Assembly: GCF_964340395.1 (NCBI RefSeq)
Contig: NC_135565.1
Span: forward strand, 23,580,429-23,644,428
Source of the DNA: Glandiceps talaboti
Taxonomy: Eukaryota > Hemichordata > Enteropneusta > Spengelidae
Direction: 5' to 3'
Length of the DNA stretch: 64,000 nt
The notes under the pieces were generated by a model. That model was not told the DNA's origin. It did not search any database and saw nothing but the letters and a program-made list of their open reading frames with translations. Position numbers and translations under genes: made by a program. Positions 56,759 to 64,000 of the stretch are shown here, piece by piece (position 1 is the stretch's first letter; every line of letters begins with the position of its first letter).

Positions 56759-58067
56759 CACTACTACTACTACTATTACTATTACTACTACAATAACTAC
56801 TACTACTGTGTCTTTCAGCCACATAACAACACTTCTAATCCTATACTGGTCATTATATAATATTCAGCCATGATGTTTCCCAATTCACAATGTGGCGATT
56901 GATTTCTATTCTTCAAAAAACAAAAGTCCTTTTCTATCTGTGTTTGAAAGCAACGTTCTCGTTTCACTTCAGCTGAGATCTATTTATGTTCAGTACTGTA
57001 CAGTACTCGGAAATTTGGTTTGTTTTTCGTATCACATTGCTCTGTAACTCTGGGAGTAAGGTAGGCCACGACGGCGCCATCAACCCCTGTCAGGAGCAAG
57101 GCCATTGAGGGCTGAGCGACAAGACGTATCTTATAGTGTAATATCACATCAGACGACACATTGCAAATGTATGCTATCATCACCTTATTACTTATGCATC
57201 TATGAACATCCATGGCCATCAGTATCCTGTATGTATGTCACTAGATGAATATCACGTTTGTAGTGGTGTTTTAAATTTATAACCTTACATTTATATATTA
57301 GTGGTATTTTCAACGAAGCTACTATTTTTGTCTTGTGACCTAGTGCACCATATGTTTGAAATGACATTAATAATTTGTCTGTGCCAAATATGAAATATCT
57401 GTTATTTCAATCATACAACTAATTATTGAATAAAATAAAGCTGCATGAATTATAACATATGAATATATAATATATATATATAAAATAAGCTACTTAAACA
57501 TGGTGTGTATGTATGTATGTATGTATGTATGTATGTATGTATGTATGTATGTATGTATGTATGTATGTACGTACGTACGTACGTACGTACGTACGTACGT
57601 ACGTATGTATGTATGTATGTATGTATGTATGTATGTATGTGCGTGTGTGTGTCAGTCTGTCTGTCCGTCCGTCTGTCTGTTTGTCTATCTGTCTGTGTAT
57701 GTATGTATGTATGTATGTATGTATGTATGTATGTATGTATGTATGTATGTATGTATGCATGCATGCATGCATATGTACTAGTATGTATGTATGTATGTAT
57801 GTATGTATGTATGTATGTATGTATGCATGCATGCGTATGTATGTATGTATGTATGTATGTATGTATGTATGTATGTATGCATGCATGTATGTATGTATGT
57901 ATGTATGTATGTATGTATGTATGTATGTATGCGTATGTATGTATGTATGTATGTATGTATGTATGTATGTATGTATGTATGTATGTATGTGTGTGTGTGT
58001 GTCAGTCTGTCCGTCCGTCTGTCTGTTTGTCTATCTGTCTGTGTATGTATGTATGTATGTATGTATG

Positions 58068-58098
<31 letters not shown>

Positions 58099-59817
58099 TG
58101 TATGTATGTATGTATGTATGTATGCATGCATGCATGCGTATGTACTAGTATGTATGTATGTATGTATGTATGTATGTATGTATGTATGTATGTATGTATG
58201 TATGTATGTATGTATGTATGCATGCATGCGTATGTATGTATGTATGTATGTATGTATGTATGTATGTATGTATGTATGTATGAATGTATGTATGTATGTA
58301 TGTATGTATGTATGTATGTATGTATGTATGCATGTATGTATGTATGTATGTATGTATGTATGTATGTATGTATGCGTATGTATGTATGTATGTATGTATG
58401 TATGTATGTATAAATGTATGTATGTATGTATGTATGTATGTATGTATGTATGTATGTATGTATGTATGTATGTATGTATGTATGTATGTATGTATGTATG
58501 TATGTATGTATGTATGTATGTATGTATGTATGTATGTATGTATGTATTTATGTATGTATGTATGTATACCTATCATAATCAGTGCTGCATACATGTATCA
58601 AATCATTGATATACCTATTGTCACATGTTGGGTCATATGTGTAGTGATACAAAACAATGTGCTAAGGGGCCCTGGTATTGCACATGTATATAGTGTTTGT
58701 CTGTGTCTAAGCTCATGCATAGATAATGTCATGAATATGTATACGTATCGTTTGGTATATTAAAGCTTACTTCTATAACAAAGCGACCCTACAATTTCAA
58801 GTTGTACTTACCAAGTGTAAGGAAAGGCATGCCAATCACCAGATGAATAAATGGTACTCCACATAACAATAACAAACCGAAAGCTGATACAACGGCAAGT
58901 AATGCTGATATTACACCCAGTATACCAAGAATAGGTTTACTTGTAACCCAGTCAGACATCATACATGTACACACAGCAAACGTTGTTAGCAACAAGAAAG
59001 CAATGACGAGATACGGTATCATGTATTCTATAATAGACACGAAATCGTCATCTAATGTCTTTGAAACTATAAACGAAATATCAATGTTGTTAGATTCAAA
59101 GTTCAAGGCCAAGTCGACGAATTTATCTTCCCATTTACCACTGACGTCATCAAGTTCATCTGATCGTAAGGAATACAGCAAAGACATCGCTTTGGCTGAT
59201 TTGATGATATCTGTATTATTGAGATATTCAACTCCACCAAGACTTCCCCCGATGAAATACTCCATACCTTTTACGACTGTGACTGGATATGAAATATGGA
59301 GCACATTAACATAACCAGCGTCATATTTAAGTAGCTGCAATAAAATATTTGAATCAACGCAGCTCGTCTTCCATTTCCCGCAAATATCCAAATACCTAAA
59401 TTTCAATTCATGGCCATTCCTTGTGTGTGACACCGTTATGTTTTTGACATCATGGTCAAATTTAAGAATTTCAGCCAGGGTTTTTTCTTCCAATACATTG
59501 ATGCCATTGTTCTCTTTCGCTTTCACGATGACGTGAGCATATCTCCCAATGTCTGTGACTCGAGTCGGTACGAAGCCGCCATCATAATTGAAGTGGAAAT
59601 GTTCCTTGATTTGTTGGCGATGTTTCTTCGCTGGTCCGTTATCAGGGCTAAATAAACTTTCGATATCAGTGTCTTGTGTAAAACGTAAACCACCCAACGC
59701 TAATAACAGAGACACAATTATCGGAATAATAATGAACCAAACGTACCGGTTACCGACAACGACACCTAGTCTACGGAGAAGCCGACTCACTCGTTTTTCA
59801 AGACAATCAAATTCCAT
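52787..59817 (-). CDS. Patched domain-containing (PTCHD3-like) 12-TM protein, 983 aa, two exons
   Basis: Exon 1 59817-58812 and exon 2 54732-52787 join at LTLG|GVGVDDMF (phase 1), 2952 nt, 984 codons. TM1 about 27-46, first extracellular domain about 47-270, TM2-6 about 270-420 (sterol-sensing-domain-like), TM7 about 490-515, second extracellular domain about 516-700, TM8-12 about 700-850, cytosolic tail to 983. The RND proton-relay motifs are present: GVGVDD (336-341) and GFSVDYSAH (763-771). Length and topology fit metazoan Patched-related/PTCHD3 proteins, thought to move sterols or lipids; the substrate here is unknown. The start was chosen as the first ATG before the RLLRR cytosolic segment. 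No Hedgehog-binding assignment can be made. The last about 12 residues (NDDIIICITTSL) come from a minisatellite unit. Confidence 0.93.
56296..56806. repeat. (AAC)n then (ACT)n/(ACC)n microsatellite, about 510 bp
   Basis: Starts as AAC, becomes ACT with ACC, ATT and GTA interruptions. Its frames read poly-Thr (plus) and poly-Val, or Ser/Gly (minus), and are not genes. Confidence 0.98.
57504..58568. repeat. (ATGT)n microsatellite, over 1 kb, with internal duplication
   Basis: Tetranucleotide tract containing ACGT, GCATGC and a GTCTGTCCGTCCGTCTGTCT island. The island occurs at about 57651 and again at about 58003, and GTACTAGTATG at about 57775 and 58142, so a block of roughly 350-365 bp was duplicated. 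Confidence 0.98.
58812..59817 (-). CDS. Patched-like exon 1
   Basis: Opens MEFDCLEKRVSRLLRRLG, TM1 WFIIIPIIVSLLLALGGL, then FTQDTDIESLFSPDNGPAK as in Patched/NPC families (D-P-E-L position). Contains KNITVS and NNTD sequons. Ends CTTG|GTAAGT in the loop before the catalytic TM4 motif. Confidence 0.93.
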
Positions 59818-59932
59818 TTTGACATAAAAGCTGATGATACTTTATCATTAAGGCGCCTAGACTGCAACTGTAGTAATACACATGTTGACAAGATTTGTTC
59901 ATCGGCGTGGCAAGCTTTTATCACCGGTGACA

Positions 59933-59947
59933 GACACTCTAAGTGTC
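59933..59947. promoter_or_regulatory. Palindrome upstream of the Patched-like gene
   Basis: GACACT-CTA-AGTGTC, a perfect 6-bp inverted repeat about 120 bp upstream of the ATG. Possible dimer-binding site; function unknown. Confidence 0.25.
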
Positions 59948-59980
59948 AAACAAGGTGACCTTTTCCCGAGATGACCTTTC

Positions 59981-59992
59981 ACGCATGCGCAC
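59981..59992. promoter_or_regulatory. NRF1-like site upstream of the Patched-like gene
   Basis: TGCGCATGCGT on the minus strand, close to the NRF1 consensus YGCGCAYGCGCR, about 165 bp upstream of the ATG. NRF1 sites are common in animal promoters; use here is inference. Confidence 0.35.
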
Positions 59993-61394
59993 ATTCCACT
60001 GAACTTTCAAATCATTAATATTAAATTACTGTCAGATTACTCTCAAGGACAGACAGTGTTCTAGTATTAAGGACCGGTCAGGTTCTTCGGCCGGGGGGGG
60101 GGGGGGCTGGTCGTTGATTGGTAGGGGTGACACCCTGTTTTTGAAATTGGCAATATGTGGGGGAGGGGGGGGGGGAGTCATCCTATAAAAGAAAAGACTG
60201 GCTATGGGGTTGGAAGAAAACATCAATTTCGCCTATATTCTTTAATATATTATTACTTCACACGATGATACATGTATGTGTGTGCGTCTTACCTACCACA
60301 CTAGCTAGTTACATAAGGGAGTGTCCAGATTTTACTTCCGGGGGGGGGCGGAGGATTTTCAGGGGGGCATCAATTTTTCCCAGGAAAAAATAGGGGGGGG
60401 GGGGGCTAAACAAAAATTTCACAATTTTCTAGGGATCATGGAAAAAAACATTAGTATTTAATGCAACATAAATTGATCTGCAATTCTGGCACTTCTCAAA
60501 GTAACTTGTCTGCGAGGATGTGCAAGACTTGTTTCATCACTATCAGTATTATCATCAGTACATGAATTTTCTGAGCGATCAGTATCACAATTGTCTCCAT
60601 CACAGCCTAGAACATGCATTGCAGAAGAGTCACTTTCAGTCTCAGAGTCACAACTATCTGTTTCACTCATGTCCATGATATTAGTTTTAATTTAATTTTA
60701 GTCAGTTTTCTAGATCTAAATTCTACTGTTCCTATTATGTGAGTGGATACTATGTCTAATTTTTCTCTTTTTAATTTTCTCTTTTTGGTAATTAATGCTC
60801 ATCAAGATATTTATCTAACTCTTTCACTTTCATTTTTCAAGCGTTCCACTCAAGAACAACTTCAAGCAGTCATAGTCATTACATTTCTTGTTTTCTCTTT
60901 TTCTATTGCTCTTCCCAATGTTTTGATCTGATATTTTTGCCAAGTGAAATCCCATAATACTGGAAATAGAATTAAAACTTGTCTATCAGTATAACAGTAT
61001 AACAACAAGCACAAATGTTGATAGTTAAATTATTTCAGTTTTTGACTATTCAATCCAATAATAAAAATGTTCATATTAACACTAAGTCTTGCATTGTTGA
61101 CAAGCTGAGCAACACAAACCAGCACTGGAACTAAAGTTGTATTCAATATATATCTAAAAAGTAGAACAGTTGTGAAGTATTTAAAGTATACCCACATTGC
61201 CCAATGGAAATATATGTTGTTCTTGTCATTGTGCATGGAATGGTTACAAATGTATCTTCTTTTTTTCAGTATAATGATTTACCCTGTAAAAGTTTATACA
61301 CAGAATTTGAGAAACTTTATGTTATTATGAGTATTTATTTATTTTAGCACAACTGAACAAAGGTTCAAAGGCTATAGGCATGGTACTGAAGCAA

Positions 61395-61395
<1 letters not shown>

Positions 61396-61453
<58 letters not shown>

Positions 61454-61460
61454 GTGTGTG

Positions 61461-61491
<31 letters not shown>

Positions 61492-61589
61492 GTCTCTGTG
61501 TGTGTATGTGTATGTATGTATGTATGTATGTATGTATGTATGTATGTATGTATGTATGTGTGTGTGTGTCTGTCTGTCTGTGTCTGTGT

Positions 61590-61639
<50 letters not shown>
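61396..61639. repeat. (TG)n/(TCTG)n/(TATG)n compound microsatellite
   Basis: Mirror-like order: TG, TCTG, TG, TATG, TG, TCTG, TG. Confidence 0.97.
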
Positions 61640-61883
61640 AAACGACTTAAAGTTAAAGTCCAAAACAGATATTTTCATTTTCCTTTCCTTCATATCAGTA
61701 CATTTCATACAGTTGTGCAGAACCATTGATGCTATTTTTAAGTTTTATACATAGAAACATTTAAGTTTTTTTTGTATGAGTATTGAGTTTTCGAAGTATT
61801 CATAATGGCAGAGAAGGATTGGCGCTTTACAATAAACGTCTTCTTGTTCATTGTGAGGTTTATACTCTTTTGTAAGTGTATGC

Positions 61884-61945
61884 ATGCATGCATGCATACA
61901 TACATACATACATACATACATACATACATACATACATACATACAT
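61884..61945. repeat. (CATA)n microsatellite
   Basis: Short GCATGCATGC start, then CATA units. Confidence 0.95.
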
Positions 61946-62524
61946 GTACATTGTGTTTGTATAATGTGTTTGTGTATGTGTGTAAGTCTATGGGGGGGGG
62001 CATGGAAAAAAATCAAGAACTTGCAGGGGGGCATCAATTTTTCCCAAGCTTTTGTAGGGGGCCATGAAAAAAATACACAAGGAAAAAGGGAAATCCTCCG
62101 GGGTCCCCCTGGAAGTAAAATCTGGACACTCCCTAACATTTAAATACTTGGCTGTTTCACAATCAGTAGCCATAGATTGCACTTTGGTGCAAAAGTTGAA
62201 AGTTCCGTAATGGTATATCTTCATAGATTGCATATAAAAGAAGTTAATATAAATCGTTCTACTCTTCAGTATGAAGGGATTAATACGCAGTGTATACTTT
62301 CTATTTCGAGCACGACATGTTATATTAACACTACAAATCACCACATCCCATCAGATTCCGGTTTCTTAATTACCAGTGAATTTGCCGTATCTGCAATAGT
62401 AATGCCGCTATGCCAATGTTATGCGAGTCATGCGAAACTCATTTAAAACTTACACTAAATTTAGCTTTTCAAAGCTGTGAAATATTACCTAGAAGGCTAT
62501 GAATAACCTAATTTTTTAAAGTAT

Positions 62525-62905
62525 TTTTGTGCTGTTTTGTAAAGCTCGGAAATTATTGTCTGAAAGGGTCTACATGGCCTAAAAATTGGCTTTAAAAGGG
62601 TAAAAGACCTCCAGAGCTTCTGGAGTGAGCCCAACCCATAGGACTCCCATAAGAATTGGACATATCCCCATCTCAAGCCCCCCCCCCCTCCTACCTGTTC
62701 CTGTCAAGATGCTATTAAACGGTTGAAAATACAATGTAAATATTTCAATCCAAGCCCATGACTGTACATGTAGTTGATAATTACATGTTGGTGCCGTCTT
62801 GTAAAGTGTGGAAATTGTTGCCCAAAAGGGTCTGAAAATCAAACAGCCTACAAATTGGCTTTAAGTGTCAGAAAACCTCAAGAGCTTCTAGGAGAGACCC
62901 CACGA
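62525..62905. repeat. Decayed direct duplication, about 250-260 bp
   Basis: TTTTGTAAAGCTCGGAAATT ... GGCTTTAAAAGGGTAAAAGA and CCTCCAGAGCTTCTGGAG at 62535-62630 return, diverged, as CTTGTAAAGTGTGGAAATTG ... GGCTTTAAGTGTCAG and CCTCAAGAGCTTCTAGGAG at 62797-62893. Confidence 0.6.
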
Positions 62906-63045
62906 GAGGTGTACAATTTTGATATCAAGCAGTCGCCCCACCTTTTATTAACTCTGTGTAGTCGCTAATTATATGATGGTGCTATTTGTTTGCGAAACAG
63001 TCAAGCAATCCACTCTAATTAACGATCAAATACCTGTCATGTATA

Positions 63046-63535
<490 letters not shown>

Positions 63536-63642
63536 ATATATATGGGGGAGTGGTCAGCCTGTTTTCGTTGTCCCGATGGAAAATCCACCTACCTAATCCC
63601 CCCTCCTACCTCCACAGGCAGGAGAACCTGACCGGTCCCTTA

Positions 63643-64000
63643 GTATATTGTAAAATTACCGACACGGGCGCGAAGTGGGTTATCGTGTGTGCCACAGGTT
63701 GGAAATTTTCTTGGCAGTAGATTTCGGGGCAAATTGTCAAAAATAAGCAACACATCTTACTATACTTTCGACTGACACTAGTAATAGCCTCAGGACACAC
63801 GTCTATGTTCCTGGGTCATCCTAAGGTCATGGGGTCCAGACCATACGTAAATACTAGCCACGGTACGCGGTAGAGATTGCGACCAATGACCTTGGCGATT
63901 GAATAACACACCGTGTCCCTGACTTACTGACAGATATTGGTTAAATTATACCTTTTATCATGTTATTGCAAGAAATAAACCTTGAACTCGCCAATTGCAT
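63643..64000. other. Right-edge unique sequence
   Basis: Somewhat CG-richer than its neighbours. No exon, RNA gene or repeat recognised. Confidence 0.4.

Larger units (their letters stand above)
54733..58811 (-). other. Intron of the Patched-like gene
   Basis: 4.08 kb, of which about 1.6 kb is microsatellite: (AAC/ACT)n at 56296-56806 and (ATGT)n at 57504-58568. Two minus-strand frames, 57219-56980 and 56352-56104, have protein-like stretches (VDGAVVAYLTPRVTEQCDTK; RTFCFMCYKTLPNSQRTQ) but no recognised family or splice signals. Confidence 0.7.
60317..62133. mobile_element. DNA transposon, non-autonomous, about 1.8 kb, TAA target duplication
   Basis: TIR GGGAGTGTCCAGATTTTACT TCC at the left, its reverse complement at the right, flanked by TAA on both sides. 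A TAA/TTA 3-bp duplication is typical of PIF/Harbinger; the family is inference. Subterminal AGGGGGGCATCAATTTTTCC occurs at 60360 and 62024 in the same orientation. Inside, a 72-codon minus frame (60676-60458) is very acidic (MDMSETDSCDSETESDSS...) and ends SARIADQFMLH; no transposase core is visible. Microsatellites have expanded inside it (61396-61639, 61884-61945). Confidence 0.68.

Noticed and set aside
56211-56873. Poly-Thr, poly-Val and Ser/Gly frames up to 220 codons
   Set aside because: Products of the (AAC)/(ACT) microsatellite.
57494-58763. Frames of up to 272 codons reading MYVC or YIHT
   Set aside because: Products of the (ATGT)n microsatellite in all frames.

Overview
This is AT-rich animal nuclear DNA: large genes split by phase-matched introns, metazoan protein families, TATA-type promoters, and a very high load of microsatellites, minisatellites and small transposable elements. 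The families (a thyroid/myeloperoxidase-type heme peroxidase carrying a HYR domain, a Patched-domain transporter-like protein, long ankyrin-repeat proteins) and the repeat texture suggest a marine invertebrate, perhaps an invertebrate deuterostome such as a hemichordate or lancelet. Sequence alone does not settle the species.

Four genes were assembled on the minus strand by reading splice sites and checking that phases match. (1) ank1, about 3.65-26.4 kb: five coding exons, 1790 codons, N-terminal transmembrane helix, about 1200 residues of acidic low-complexity sequence, then about 14 ankyrin repeats. (2) ank2, 32.6-36.1 kb: two coding exons, 280 codons, a paralogue of the ankyrin part of ank1 without the membrane and acidic exons. 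(3) a secreted TPO/MPO-like peroxidase, about 39.4-50.5 kb: signal peptide exon, propeptide exon, catalytic exon, C-terminal catalytic exon, HYR exon; its 3' end was not resolved. (4) a two-exon Patched-domain (PTCHD3-like, RND superfamily) membrane protein, 52.8-59.8 kb, 983 codons. On the plus strand at the left edge, two exons (1125-1210 and 1587-1708) look like the 3' end of another, unidentified gene.

The rest is introns and spacers dominated by tandem arrays: 30 bp at 0.6 kb, 24 bp at 2.4 kb, 40 bp at 6 kb, 30 bp at 8.3 kb, a strictly 104-bp hairpin-bearing array at 26.8 kb, 27 bp at 32.4 kb, a 3-kb 40-bp array at 41-44 kb, 36 bp at 47 kb, 48 bp at 48 kb, 57 bp at 52.5 kb, and many (ATGT)n, (AT)n, (GA)n, (ACT)n tracts. 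Several DNA-transposon-like elements show terminal inverted repeats (33.9-34.9, 39.2-39.3, 40.1-40.4 and 60.3-62.1 kb), and two LINE 3' ends carry short tandem tails (19.1 and 34.6 kb).

No pathway obviously links the genes. The two ankyrin genes are a local duplication. The peroxidase and Patched-like genes are neighbours in the same orientation, but nothing shows that they act together. No RNA gene, CRISPR array or viral element was recognised.
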